Below, one piece after another: positions 35,801 through 48,305 of a DNA stretch of 64,000 bases. The translations under genes and the position numbers were made by a program. The stretch lies in NCBI RefSeq assembly GCF_008831285.2, contig NC_045151.1:1979544-2043543 (forward strand), in the 5' to 3' direction. The stretch comes from Nymphaea colorata (Eukaryota > Streptophyta > Magnoliopsida > Nymphaeales > Nymphaeaceae). The stretch's first letter is position 1, and every line of letters starts with the position of its first letter. Under the pieces are notes generated by a model that had not been told where the DNA came from, did no database searches, and saw nothing but the letters and a program-made list of their open reading frames with translations.

Positions 35801-35969
35801 GTGCGAGCGAAACCGCATTGTTTATATATATATATATATATTCATTTTTATGCCTCTTGTTTTGGATGGCTGTAATATTTTCTTGATGAAAATGCACATG
35901 CAGAGTTGGACCGCTTCATACTTGGGAGCCTTGTTGGCGAGTGCTCTGGTGTTGCTACTGGTGTTGTGA
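29860..35969 (+). CDS. GPI-anchored glucan endo-1,3-beta-glucosidase (GH17)
   Basis: Three exons: 29860-29947 (signal peptide, MEFFLLSALLRL then a Leu-rich core), 30440-31479 (catalytic domain) and 35904-35969 (hydrophobic tail), joined by GT-AG introns in phase 1 and phase 0; 397 residues. The GH17 barrel begins FGINYGRVADNLP. The acid/base Glu is in VGIAVGNEILGG (about residue 134) and the nucleophile in VRISETGWASKG (about residue 279). NFGLFKPDG closes the domain. The last exon (SWTASYLGALLASALVLLLV) is a typical GPI-attachment tail, preceded by a Ser-rich candidate cleavage region. No CBM43/X8 module is present. The enzyme hydrolyses beta-1,3-glucan (callose) at the plasma membrane or wall. 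The second intron is 4,424 bp. Reading into it instead of splicing ends at 31506 (VCCLLLKR) and would give a form without the anchor. Confidence 0.93.
31480..35903 (+). other. 4.4-kb intron of the GH17 gene
   Basis: Begins GTATGT and ends TGCAG. AT-rich, with no gene inside that can be supported. It contains an 82-bp offset direct duplication (33331-33442) and a short (TA)n tract at 35823-35841. Confidence 0.85.
33331..33442. repeat. Direct duplication inside the GH17 intron
   Basis: TTTCTATCGAGGTTCAGGTG followed by ATAAGACATG occurs at 33331 and again at 33413. Confidence 0.85.
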
Positions 35970-37218
35970 TTGGATGCCTTTTAAGTGAATCTCCGGCACA
36001 TTCTGCCACCAAGAAAAAGAATTGCTGGCGGACTTCAGGATCGATTGGACGTCTACATCTTCAGTTCATTTTTTATCTTCTCAGATTTAATGTACCTTGT
36101 GGCAGGACAGTATATATACATTATATACATGCCTCTCGGAGGGTGCCTATTTTCATTCAGGGGTGGCAAGTGTATACAGATAGGACAAAGCTGTATTTAT
36201 TTCTCAATTATTTTGTGATAGATTCTGTATAATACCTCTCTGCTTCTTCTTCTTCTTCTCCAACAAACTCCTAAACCAAATGAACGGATGAATTTGAAAT
36301 TGCACTGGATAGCCCACATGGTTGAGCAGAACAAATGCTTGTGGCAGCCATTTTCCTGTAATTGTTTCTGTTCACCTGTCTCTGGAAGAGAGGGGTACCA
36401 GTCCCGGCGTGCTAAACCACAAGCTCCTTTGTTGCAATTTAATTTTTGGGAAAAAAATTTCAGTCCTGAACGCTCTTGAGAGTGGCAGTAAAATGCAAAT
36501 AACTAAAAATAGAGTAGCAAGGACAGCTCTGGTGTCTGACTAGGGATCGTGAGTCGCTGCACCTGATTCATCATCTTGGCACATCTGCATAATGCAAAAC
36601 TACGAGTCTACGAGGAAAAAAATAAAAGCATGCCGCTGATTTTTTAGTGTATGTTAAAGCACAGGGTTGAAAAATTGCTGTCGGAAAAGATAAAAACCAA
36701 GCCTGAGCCTTCTGTAATGTGTGATCTTCTGCTTTATTTTAATGGTCGATGATGTCGGTTTAATGGGTAGGTAACAATTTAGAAGATGAAGATGATGTGA
36801 CGATGATAACGATGTAGCTGTTTGGCCCAAGGTTTCTCCCAGCCGCAGATTTAAAGGTCAGCAAGCATTTAATATGAGACGACCAATTGCAAGGCCGGGA
36901 ATTAATTAAACCAAGTAGCTCATACCTTGGCTGGATTTCGATTCAGTTCGTGTCACGCTTGTCTCATTTTAGTTCAACCAGCTAATGAGTTGAATAATGA
37001 ACCAGCTGTTCAAAACTAGTAACTCGAGCAAGAACAGGTGTATTACTCCAATCTTTGCTTCCTTATGCTTCTTAATTGAATAAGCTATTAGTGAGCTACT
37101 TGACTCGACATATTAATTAATTAATTAATTAATTAATTATATATAAATAAAGCATGAAAATGAAAATTTTACAGCGTATGAAAGGATTTTACTTATACAC
37201 AGAGAAAAGGCAGGTTTG
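35970..37218. other. 3' flank of GH17 gene and intergenic DNA
   Basis: Probable 3' untranslated region at first, then intergenic sequence. An (AATT)n run lies at 37111-37140. No gene supported. Confidence 0.55.
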
Positions 37219-37226
37219 GCTCAATG

Positions 37227-37413
37227 CAGGGGCAAGGGAGGGGGGGCCGCCTAGCCCCACCCCAGCCAATGATTTTTTTTTTTTACATTAAAAAAAAATA
37301 ATATTTTTTAATTACGTAATGTATTTTTTGTATTAGAATTCAGTTTGGTCCTACTCGGATCTAGAGGTCGGACTGCCGACCCGTCCCTGAAAAAAATTCT
37401 GGCTCTGCCCCTG
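37227..37413. mobile_element. hAT-family MITE with perfect 8-bp target duplication
   Basis: Ends are CAGGGGCAAGGG and, inverted, CAGGGGCAGAGCCAG. GCTCAATG occurs directly outside both ends (37219-37226 and 37414-37421), an exact 8-bp target duplication as hAT elements make. The 187-bp interior is non-coding. Confidence 0.87.
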
Positions 37414-37421
37414 GCTCAATG

Positions 37422-39809
37422 GTACTGGAAAAGCTTTTTTCTTTATTCTCTAGTTCCACTCAATTAAATTACTTATGTTCTTTTTCTTATCACTCGTTTT
37501 CTTAATCCTGTTCTGCAATTACAAAGGCTCTCAAGGGTGAACACTTCAATATTATAAGGAAGAAATGCAAAGAGTGTTACTATGGTAGGGATGCTAAGTT
37601 TCATAAGTAATTAATTCCAAAGAACGGTTATAATGGCTACACACATACAAAGGGAATGAGTTCAAAAAATTCCATTTTTAGGCTGGTTTTTTTCTACTCT
37701 TTTTTTTTTCTCTCTCTCTCTCGCCTGTTCCCTTTTACAGCTGGTTTTCTTTTCCACTAATCCTTTGTCATGTATATATAATATTATTGTGTACCAGATT
37801 ACTACAATATAAAAAGTCATTGTTATGAAAGATTATAGTTCAACAACAAGAAATACTCTCATGCCCTACTTTCAAGTGAAAGAAATTCGAGAGTACATGT
37901 TATATCTTATTAAAAGCTTTAGTTCTATAAGCCACCTGCAAGGCAAGCCCCTTCCCTTTATGGCCAAAGTAAGAAGAGATGTACAAAATAAAAATAGAAG
38001 TCCCACTCGCTTAGAAGAACTTGGACAGAGGGCTATGTACATTGACTGGGTACCAACCGCCCTATAGACCTTTTCCATTCAGTAAAAGCTATGGAGTCAA
38101 GGGTTACCATCATCAGGTGGAAAGCTTCAACAGCAAGCAAAAAAGTTAGCTACATGCAGATTCCAAGCCAAATTGCTTCAAAGCATGGGATGATGGTAGT
38201 TCCAAGCAAAAAGTTTCCCTCCTCTAACTTTACTGGCCGACCATGCCCAAGGTTTTGGGTGAGTGCACAGACATCTCACCGCTCGAGTGAAGGCCGAAGT
38301 CTTCCCCTTTCTTCATCCCTTCATAGGAGAGACCGTCTCTAAGGTTAATTAGATAACCACATGTAGGCGGATCTCTAGCATTTGAAAATGTCCCTCTTGC
38401 TTCCCATGAGCATTATGCTTTATGGAGGTAGAGTGTGTTGTCGTGCTAAAGTTGCATTAACCGTATCTCAGGCACCAAAGTAGCCATGGACCCAAAAAAC
38501 ATGTGGAAAAAGGGAGGGTGAGGATTCTGCCTTCTGTTTTTTAACATGGTGTCATTATCATAGGTACATTTAAATTTGAGCAACAAGATGGTTACAATTC
38601 ATCATTTCAAACTTATGGAAGGGATGACACAAGCAAGATATTAACATTTTTCTTTTAATAAGGACAGAGACACAAGCAAGATATTAACATATAGGAAGAA
38701 TTGATTCAGAAATTTATTGGTGATGAAGGTGAGCTCCTCGGAACCCGACCTGTTGCAGTACCCATCATTTGGTATGAGTGAAAAGGAAGATAGGATAGCT
38801 TGCATTACAAGATTGAGGATATGATATTGGAGGAGTATCTTTTGCTTGTTCATCATCTAAACGGAATAACTAGAGTCCTACCTCTTCAACATTATGTTGG
38901 GATAATAAATGTGGGGAGGACTTGAATTTTACATTTAAATAACTACCGCACATTAAAGTGATTCGTACGATTCTCTTCTAGGAAAGATTTATTTCTCAAA
39001 TGGCATCTTGGGAGGGGAATGCCTAAGGACCCCCCCTTCACCTGGTTAGCTAGCTAAAGTGCCCCATATAAACCTAGATTTCTGGCTCCCTAACATTTCC
39101 TGGTTATGTTGTTTGAGCTTCTTTATGGTGTTGTTTATAAACTCACGTCCTGAGTTTGATTTTTGGAAGGCTCTATGTAGATGGCATTGAAGAGTGTTGA
39201 GTTAGTGGGGTTGTGGATTGCTGCTCGGGCTAATGTGGATGAATCTTATTGTTACCTCTCTCTCTCTCTCTCTCTCTCTTTCCCTCTCTCTCTCTTTCTA
39301 AAAGAGGCTTTACCCAAGGAGAAGGCTACTATAGTTGGCAATTTTTGTCTTGGTTCAAGAGTCAATACTTGATCTGGGTTGGTGCCCATTAAAACTGGGT
39401 GCATTTGACTGGATTGCGGTCAAAGCTCGCCCACGGCTCCCTCATAAGCCAGCTCTGCTGGGCTGGATTTCTAGTTAAACAAAGACCTACCAAAGTTAGT
39501 CCTCTCAAAAAGTGTTCAGGTAGAGGACAACTTGATTCAACTATGTTTTTCCATTACTCATTGTGGTGTAAAAGTCCTTTTTAGCTTTATCAATGATTTT
39601 TGCCAAAAAGTGTTCCCTTCTTATAGGTAATTCCTTTAAATAGTGTGCATATTTTCCTTAACTTAATTGTTTTCCTTGCGTGATATATTTTTTAGTTCAA
39701 TTTTATATTTGATTAAACAGATTATATTCATAAAACACTTCCTAAAGTCTTCCATAAATGTGCACTAATCTTTGAGCCATATTAAAGGAACCGTTTACCA
39801 AACAAACCC
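37422..39809. other. Intergenic, no gene seen
   Basis: Short open frames without recognisable domains. A (CT)n tract lies at about 39258-39296. Confidence 0.55.
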
Positions 39810-39812
39810 TTA

Positions 39813-39918
39813 GGGCCTGTTTGGCTGAAGAATATTGTGAGTCTTTTATGAATCTAGCCTGAGTATTGAGTTACATTCATGCAACAATGTCACCCTATTC
39901 CTCATGCCAAATGGCCCC
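39813..39918. mobile_element. Tourist-like MITE (PIF/Harbinger type)
   Basis: GGGCCTGTTTGGC and, inverted, GGGGCCATTTGGC bound 106 bp of non-coding DNA, flanked by TTA on both sides (39810-39812 and 39919-39921). Part of the interior (TTTTATGAATCTA) resembles the MITE at 26189. Confidence 0.7.
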
Positions 39919-39921
39919 TTA

Positions 39922-41508
39922 ATATTACAGATGCTGCTTTAGACTAAGAACATAGTCTATTTAAATCAAGATTGTGATCTTTTCTATGTCTCTATGTTGG
40001 AAGATTTTGTATCCCAAAGTGTGCCATGCCTTTTTTTTCTCCACTTCGCTCCTTCCTTTCTATATCGAACTCGATCTTCAGCTTTTGATGAACTGATATG
40101 GAAGTCCCTCTTGCGTTTTATTTTATATATGAAAAATATTTCTACTTTGAAAATATAAGAGAAAGGTAAGCCCATCCAGCTTGTTTCAGCGGAATCCCAA
40201 CATTGCTACAATCAAACTCTTGAATTATTCAACTTGAATCTCATATAACTGGCTGTGATTCAGCTGAATTGGTTGGAAATCAGCAAAAAAACAAGGAAAT
40301 TTTAATTTTTCCGAGAAAAATAAATGAAAACATTTAACAAAAACCAACTAAAATAACATGTGGCACAATTGGATATGCCACATGATCGAATCAACTTATT
40401 CAGGCCAGTTAACAGCCAGATCAAGCAGATCTCTAGAAGGTTATGCCAAGGGAGCTGCACCCAAAGATTGAAGTCTTGACCCCATTCAATTATTCGCGTT
40501 CAATTTGGATGGTTGTTTTCAAGTCGATTCGGGCAACATTTGCACCAAATACATTCAAAACCAAATCCCGTGATAACATTTTTTGAATGTTCTACAAAAT
40601 GACTCACAATAACAAAACATGCTTAAGTTTTAAGAATGTGTATCCAGTTGCCTGTTCGCAGTTCAAGGATGTGAATAAAAGACTGTGAAGGCTATGAATG
40701 AGCGAGAGAATTATGATCCACTGCCCGGATAAGAGTCAAACTCTCCTCCCTTTTTTCTTCTTGCTTCAAGATTTAGGGCTGCATCGGTGACTAATGAGGA
40801 GACAAAGTATTTGATCTTGATACCACACTCCACCTCATATGGCAAGAAGATCATGACGCCCATAGGACTTAAAACTAGCCACGATGAGCCTTTTTGCGCC
40901 ACCAGCCCGACAGGTTATACCATGCTCTGTGTGGGGTAGAAGATTTTGAAGGTTGAGAAGTTAATCTGTGGCTGCCCACATTAATCCTCATGAAACTGCC
41001 AGAAGTCCTCAAGATTTTGATTCCAGGGGACCAATACTGCTCCTAGATTCACTAGCAGATTTAGTTCTCCAAGTTTCAGACGAAGCATCAATCAAGCTGC
41101 ATGGAAAAGACATTCTTTACCCTTCTTGTTTTCATTTTGATGACAGAAATACAATTACAAATATAAAGAAAAAAGGATCGTGCTACCATCTGTTCATCTT
41201 GCATTGATACTCTTTGTCCTCTCTGTTCCTTGTCTTCTTTTCTCCTTACATTTTTCTACAGAGTTCTAAAACCCTAGGTGGCTGTTTGCTGCAGGAAGTA
41301 CAAAAGTTAGCATCAATCCTGCACCACACGTTTTGCTGACAGTTCTATAGTAACTGGTGCCCCAGCGATCCGCATTTGATGACGAAAGAAAGTCCAAGCT
41401 ATAAAGAGCATTTAAGCCTCTTAAAGAAATCTTGGTGGGAGAAGGAAATGACAATAAGGTCTCAACACTCTCATTTTACCCATCTTATGAGGCTTCATAA
41501 CAATGGTA
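39922..41508. other. Intergenic, no gene seen
   Basis: No domain-bearing frame. The minus-strand frame 40711-40902 is smooth in sequence but matches nothing I recognise. Confidence 0.5.
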
Positions 41509-41792
41509 CAATGGTGGAGCCAGAAATTTTGGGTTGAGAGGCACTAATTAAAAGCCCTCGCACCTTAAGAAGCACAACCATATATAAATGAGCAAATCTT
41601 TTATCCTTCTCATAAAACTTCTTAACAATAGCGGAGCCAGAAATTTTGGGTTTAGAGGCACTAATTAAAAGCCCACTCACTTAAGAAGCACCACCATACA
41701 TAAATGAGCAAATCTTTTACATCATCAATATAAAAATGAAGTATTTTTATAGGGCTGGTGTGGGTAACTGCCTATATGTGGCTCTGCCACTG
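41509..41792. mobile_element. hAT-like element with duplicated left end
   Basis: Two left termini, CAATGGTGGAGCCAGAAATT (41509) and CAATAGCGGAGCCAGAAATT (41636), lie 127 bp apart, followed by one right terminus TGGCTCTGCCACTG (to 41792). The repeated block includes GAGGCACTAATTAAAAGCCC. Looks like an internal tandem duplication of the left part of one decayed element. Confidence 0.6.
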
Positions 41793-43096
41793 CTTCTTGC
41801 TTTGGGCACCCTTCAAACAGAAAAAGAAACAAGGGAAGGGAGAAAGTATTTAATCCTATGTTGTTTCAATTGATGTGAAGAAATTGGTCATCTTTTTCCA
41901 TGTTCATTCATTGCATTTGAAAGCTACAATGAGTCAGCAGAATTTGTTGCTTGGCCAGCAGCATAAACATAAAACCCTGAGGCTAGAACCTTCTAGCTGT
42001 AGATTTTGAATCGGAACCGCCTATCAAACTGTTCAGGCACTGGCGATGATTGACTTCTTTCATTTACTTTCAATACCAACTGGTTAACATGGCCCTATCG
42101 ATCATCAGAATACCTTTCTCCTGCAGCCCAATTCCTGTGTTTGCATGCCTCTGAGAGCCACTTTTTTCCTGGGCACTTGTATGAAGTTGCTGCAACTCCA
42201 GCACAGCAATATTCCTTTAATGACAAGATGAAGTCCTAAACCTTGAGTCAAGAAATAGAGGACAGTGAAGGAGAAAGTTTTGCTGAGCAAATGCGTGCTT
42301 CAACACCGGTGTGGCAAGAGGGCAAGGGATGCGCACAGTTAAATGTGATCACAAGCATTGGTTAGTGTTTCTTTTTACCGACAGATGATGATAAAAGGTA
42401 TCACAAAAGCCGCCTGCTTCAAGGGGGGTGTTGTAAGAGGTGATACCGATTGCCAACTGCAACATCAAAGATATGGAAACGGAAATGCACAAACAAAGCA
42501 GATGGATCAAAATGTGAAGGAATTTATTGAGGATGTAACAGATAAAGTACGTGACGGCGTTAGCTTCCATTACCAGTCCCTTCCTTTCTAGTATGGTTTG
42601 AATCTCATTTGAGGTAGTACATTCAATGTTTACGGAAAATTGCCTCTACAAACTTGCATATGACTTTCTTAGAAATGAATATGAGGGCTTGTTTTCCAGA
42701 AAAGAACTATTTCAAATTGATCCATTAACCCAATTCACGTGAATGATTTCAACCCTCAATCTATTTCCAAAATTGATGTGGATATGTTCTGAACAACAGG
42801 TACGAAAGAAACACTTAACATGCTGCAATTACCCCATGCAATATGTCTGGATTAGATATGCTAAACAAAAGAGTGAGTTGGGCACAGAAATCTGCATCAT
42901 AGATTCCATATAAGGGACCACTATTAATACAAAAGATGATGGTCCTTGGAGTTGTAAAACAGACCACAAGAAACTACCATACATACATAGCCTTAAAGCC
43001 ATGGGATAAATCCCACGTATATGATCAAAGAAACAGAAGAGCAACCACGCTTTGAACATTTACCCCATGTTAGCAGGATCATGGGGTGTTAGCAAG
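41793..43096. other. Intergenic / 3' flank of the KIX gene
   Basis: No supported gene. The part nearest 43096 is expected to hold the 3' untranslated region of the minus-strand KIX gene. Confidence 0.5.
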
Positions 43097-45147
43097 TCAA
43101 GAAAAATGTGGCTTCTTTGTTCCTTGAAGCTGATTAGTGGAAATCAACGGTTTCCAGAAAAGGTGATCAACACTGAAACCATCACCGGCAGGTGACTTGC
43201 GCTTTCCTACGGATGCTTCAGCGGCTACTACTTCCCCTTCCAAACACCGTCTGCTTGGGCAGGACTCGAGAACATCATCTACTGCATTTAGAGGGAAAAA
43301 GGGGAGCTCCTTATCTCTTTCCTCAGCCGAGAAGAAATTGTTCAAGTTACACAACCTACTCTTCTGTGGAGAGAATTCAGCATACTTCTTTCCATCCCGG
43401 GAGTTGATAGAGCCCAAGTCTTCAACCTCATCATCCCCGCGATTTTCTGAGCTTGGACAGTGACTTGACACCGGTCCCAGCCTCAAAGAAAGATCAAACG
43501 TAGCATGCGTTGCTCCCTTGCTTCCTCTGTTTGTGGAAACAAAATGAGTATTGCCATCTTCTGGCACTTGAATGCTTCGTTGTATTTTTGCTTCTGGTAT
43601 TGTCTGGTTATGAAATGGTTGAAGATTTACAGGGCTACATTTCGGCAGCTGCTTCTTGGGAACATTAAAATGCATCATCCCAGCTGAAGCATTACCAAAA
43701 TATAGAGGGTATGCATGTCCCCGAGATGATAAAGGGCAAGTCCCTTGTGGAAGGAAGGATTTATCCTCCACGGAAAAAGGTACCGTCTCCGAGCAAAAAG
43801 GATACTGAGAAGCAGAAACAGGCAAAGGGTATCTCTGGTTTATAGGGGAACCAATCGGCCTAGGTGTGAACTGGGGCAAGTAATACGGAACAAGTCTTGG
43901 TCCCCTTGGACTGACAATCGAGTTTCCAAGTTGAGGTACGGAGAAGGAAGGCATGTTAAAGCTTAAGTTCTTAGGGTCCTTTGATGCAGTAGCAGTACAA
44001 GTTCCATTATCTTGTTGCGTGGAGGACGACAGGTAGCATCTTGAATTATGCCGCTGGCTCCGGGAAGCTCTTCTAGGGGTGCACCCAAGATTTAGTGCAG
44101 CTAATGCAAGGGGGAGAGGAGAAACAGAAAAAGGCAGCAGAAGAAGAATAAGTTTTCAAACTCTGTCTGGATCATTTGATTTACAAAATAGATGGAACAT
44201 CAACAGATACTTAACAGTAGAACAGCCTAAACCTTTCTTGGTACTTGGAATGCAGATAAAGTTAACAAAACCTAGTTTGAGACAAAGAAAAATTGTTAAT
44301 CATGGCAACAGAACCTGGTTGATCGAGGTTCCATAACAAGAACTCTTGACCTCAAGCAGCCTAAGTAGAGTCATCGAAACAAGAACCCATTCCCAGTTTG
44401 AAGGAAGTTTAAGGTTGAAGCTCAAAAGAAGAGAAATGTGTCAAAAAGGAAAAGGAACATCAAAAGCCCAAAAACCCTATTGAACTACAGAAGCAACGAG
44501 AAATAATAGGGAAGGAGTTGAAAGGCGGCAAATTACCTTCTATACAAGGTTGCAGAAACTTGCCGTCTTCGGCGCTATCGTCCTTTCGTATGATCGTATC
44601 AACGGCATCATTTGCTCTCTCCCACAGTGTGGTAAGATCCATATATTCGGCCTGAAAACAAGGAAGCCAGTCCCACACGAGATGATCCCAACGGGGAATC
44701 TCCCCAAAGTCGTTGGTACATACAAGAGAGCCAAAGACCATCATAAATAATAGTAATAATAGTCACAAAGGTAGAAAGTTTACCTCTGAATTGGCTTTGG
44801 AGTACATGATTTCTTCTGCTTTCAGTACCACAACAGGGAGCTTTTCCTGCCATTCCTTGTTCTTCCTGATGGCCTCGCTGTGGCTCTCATTCACCATCCT
44901 GGCAACACCACAAGCAGCACAGGCGTCATTTCACAAAGGAGAAAAGCTTTGCAGGGAAGCGGGAAGACTGGAGTAAAAGAAAATAGAAGAAAAGAAGGCA
45001 TCGGATTAGGGGAGAGGGGAGGAGGCGGGAAGCATTGCCCATAAACCTGAACAGTTCCTGAATGAGAGAACCCCTCATGGGTTGATGCCTATCACTGTGC
45101 CAAGCTCTCCTGACGCACTCATACGGCCTTGGTCCTGGTCTCGGCAT
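43097..45147 (-). CDS. KIX8/KIX9: KIX8/KIX9-like KIX-domain co-repressor adaptor
   Basis: Four exons on the minus strand: 45047-45147, 44784-44898, 44537-44651 and 43097-44100, with GT-AG introns and phases that join cleanly; 444 residues. Residues 1-110 form the plant KIX domain: MPRPGPRPYECVRRAWHSDR, KNKEWQEKLPVVVLKAEEIM, YSKANSEAEYMDLTTLWERA, then LQPCIEAALNLGCTPRRASR. An EAR repressor motif, LSLRL in FDLSLRLGP, lies at about 314-318. The rest is Pro/Ser-rich. In Arabidopsis the KIX8/KIX9 proteins bridge PEAPOD transcription factors to TOPLESS and limit leaf and seed growth; assignment here rests on the KIX N-terminus plus the EAR motif. The protein is expected in the nucleus. A CT-rich leader with a (GA)n run lies upstream. 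Confidence 0.9.
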
Positions 45148-46108
45148 TTTCTCCTCTTCTCCAAGCGGATAGTCTCCTCCTCCTGTCCGTCCCCCAATTT
45201 CCTATTCTGTTGGCCTCCTTACTCCATTGCTGCCCTTTCCTCTTTTTCGTCTTCTGCTTCGTCTTCTTCCTCTTCTTCTCCTTCTTCCTCTTCCTCTTGC
45301 CCAGATGCTCAAAGCCTTAAAGTGAGCATGAAAGGACTCCCATTCGGATGGGCTCGCTTTCCTTCCCCCCTTCTCTGTGTCTCTCACTTTCAGCTTTTCA
45401 TGTCCTGGGGAGTCGTGGGAAGAGCGTGATTATCCCTGTGATGCCTCCATTTTTCACCAGAAGAGAGAGAGAGAGAGAGAGAGAAAGATGGGAGGAGGGC
45501 CTGAAGAGGTGCAGAATTGCAGGAGGCAGAAGGGGTAGGAGGCCGAGGCCGAGCTCTGTAAGAGCGTGGGTCCCCTCAACCGAGGCTACACTAGGCACAA
45601 TAATTCCTGGGGATTAGAGAGAGAATTACGGTTAAAACCATATACTTTTTCAGAATCTCCAGGACGCGGCTATAAAAGTTCAGCTTTTTCTTTTTGCGGC
45701 AATCTCTAGGCCTCTGATTTACACTTTACAGAAGTGCAGCTGCTGATAAGAACTTGTGCTCCACAGGGTTCTAAAAAAACATTGAAAGTTAAAAATTAAA
45801 AAAATCTTCATCTTGTTAAGTCCGTTCAAAGTGAGATCTATAATGCGTCCGATTCATTTATATTCCTAACAACGAACCACTGTACTTCTTCCAAAGATTT
45901 GGTTTATGGATCCGACCCGTTCTTAAACTCAGTTGGATCTGTTTATCAATCAGATTTTGGGTCCATATACAGCTTCATAACCGACCCGTTTGCCTAAAAG
46001 CAAGATGTAAATCTGTCAAGGCTCAGATCTGAGTTTGGATTCGAAGCCAGATCTGATTGAAGTTCAAACCAGGAAAGCCTTATGGCACTCCAACCTGGGT
46101 AAAAAAGT
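45148..46108 (-). promoter_or_regulatory. Leader and upstream region of the KIX gene
   Basis: On the minus strand the first 450 bp are GA-rich (CT-rich on plus), with a pure (GA)n run at 45462-45485, as in many plant 5' leaders. Beyond about 45620 the sequence is AT-rich intergenic, with GATCCGACCCG-type words at 45900-46060. No TATA box was placed. Confidence 0.45.
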
Positions 46109-46325
46109 TTTTGAGGCGTTTGGATGACATCTTCCTCTGACTCAGTTTTGTAAAAACTTGGTTTTATGAAACCTAAGTAATGAGTTTTTAAAACTTTGTT
46201 TTCTTTTAGTTTTTGAATAACTTAAAGAAGACCAAGTTTTTCACTTTGTTTTGCAAAATCCGGTTTATTCAAAATCGGGTTTTCTTCAAACTCAATTTTG
46301 ATGGCACCCAAACACTTCAAAAATT
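46109..46325. mobile_element. Inverted-repeat element, superfamily uncertain
   Basis: TTTTTGAGGCGTTTGGATGA at the left and, inverted, TTTTTGAAGTGTTTGGGTGC at the right bound about 215 bp of non-coding AT-rich DNA. Target duplication not evident. Confidence 0.5.
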
Positions 46326-46593
46326 AGATTTTAAAAGTAAAACTAGTTTTATTTTTGAAAACCTGTTTTTCAAGTCACCCAAATAGCCCTTTAGATTCAT
46401 AAATATCTTATGCATTGTTTTTGTGATCAATCATTTTCAGTTAAATGCATTTAAAAAATCAAAGATGAATGGATCCCATACAGCCTAATTTGGACCACCT
46501 TGAAGTCACAAATCCTTTTTAAAAAAAAAAAATAGTCCTACTTTAACTAACGACCATCTTTTTATGTTTCCATAAAGTTAATCTACTTGTTTC

Positions 46594-46662
<69 letters not shown>

Positions 46663-47604
46663 CAACTTTTAAGTTCTAAACTTTTGACGTTCCTGATGTT
46701 GCCACGACAAAAATTACAAGTTAAAGAAACTTTGTGAAAAGAATGTGCATGGACACTGGCTTGTAAATACAAGAAAATAATAATAAAATTGAAAAGAAAA
46801 ATGAAGAGGGAAAGGATGGGCCTAACGGGGTAACCGTAACATGGGATTTGCAGTTTAGAGGACACTAATCTGCAAAATGAGCAATAAATGGAGGGCTTTT
46901 GAAAATATTTTGAACCTTGTTGGGCAAAATTGTAATCTCATTTTGAAAACTACTGGTGCTAATAACGGTATGGTGTTGACCCCGTATCGGGACATTCTGT
47001 CCGACTTGGATATTAAAATATTAATTAAGCATTTCCGTTGCTGGTTAAATATTATAAAATATCTACTAAGTATTTTAAGAATTGAAAAAACAACTTGGTA
47101 TCTTTTGAGTTAAATATATCAAAGTATTTTAAATTGTTTAAAAAGTTCAGGATATAAGGTACAGAAATCTGTATCGCCGATACGATCTATTTAAGGCGAG
47201 GGAATGACAACTTTTTAGAGAAGAATAAAAAAAAGTTTTCATTCATCTGAAGGCTTTATTTTTCGTTGTGGCCCTCTTGTTTTAAAGTTTCCTAATACAA
47301 GCCTGACTCTTGTTTAAATTAAATGAGGGCATAGTGGAAGATGTGAAATTTTTTTTTTTTAGAAAAACGTTTTGGAAGTTTGGGCCTTCCGCAAGACAGT
47401 TCCATGTTTAGCTTATTGCAGAAACGTACTTATTTCGTCAGGTTTCACCAAGAAAGCCTTTCCACGCTTGACGTTTTGTAAAAAGATTTTCATAAGAAAT
47501 TTGTTAGACCAACCATCAACACGTGCTATGCAAGAGGGGAAACCACGTCTCTTTTGCTTCGAGACTTTGATGCATACACATTAGCAATTGAGATTTATTG
47601 TACT
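46326..47604. other. Intergenic with a (TA)n tract
   Basis: (TA)n of about 64 bp at 46597-46661. No gene supported. Confidence 0.55.
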
Positions 47605-47675
47605 TAGTAGCCGAGCTAGAAAAATAATTTGCTAGAGGTTTACTTGTTTAAAAATATTCAAATTTAATCGGACAC

Positions 47676-47733
<58 letters not shown>

Positions 47734-47830
47734 ATAAATATTTAAGATTTTTATTTAAAAATAAAAAACTTTTAAAAGACGTGTGGCCAACTGCCCACAT
47801 TAATCACATCACAATGTTGCTACGCCACTA
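47605..47830. mobile_element. Decayed hAT-like element containing (TA)n
   Basis: TAGTAGCCGAGCTAG at the left and, inverted, TAGTGGCGTAGCAA at the right resemble the ends of the hAT-like elements at 41509 and 61811. A (TA)n tract of about 50 bp sits inside at 47680-47731. No target duplication found. Confidence 0.4.
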
Positions 47831-48274
47831 ATAATACCCATAAAAATCAAACATCAAACTAAGTTGCACCCTCAAAACAACTAAGTATCAACAGAAATCA
47901 ACAATTGAATAGATGCACCGTGAACAGTTATATTCCTTTCATAGTCATTTCAACCATTTTAATAGAAGCAATAAAACCTTTTGGGTTGTACTTCTCCCAC
48001 CTTATGCTGTACATTTGTACTGCTTTACCATACCCAGCATTTACTCCAACTATGCCAATTTTTTTGGTCTTCAGAAAAGAAAAATAAAGGTCATTTTATA
48101 AAGCAAAACCTGTCATTTTCTTTAGATCGATTCAAAGTAAATAGAGGACCGTTAACCATAAGTAAGAATTGAAGTTGCATTCGAGATAGAGAGGGAAAAT
48201 TTTCAGCCAACTTATGCTTCAATGACCCATTGTTTGCGGCATCAAATTCAGGGATTCAAAGGTCCTAACCATTG

Positions 48275-48305
<31 letters not shown>

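Noticed and set aside
43192-43966. Plus-strand frames over the KIX gene
   Set aside because: They are antisense to exon 4 of the minus-strand KIX8/KIX9-like gene, whose splice phases and motifs are consistent.
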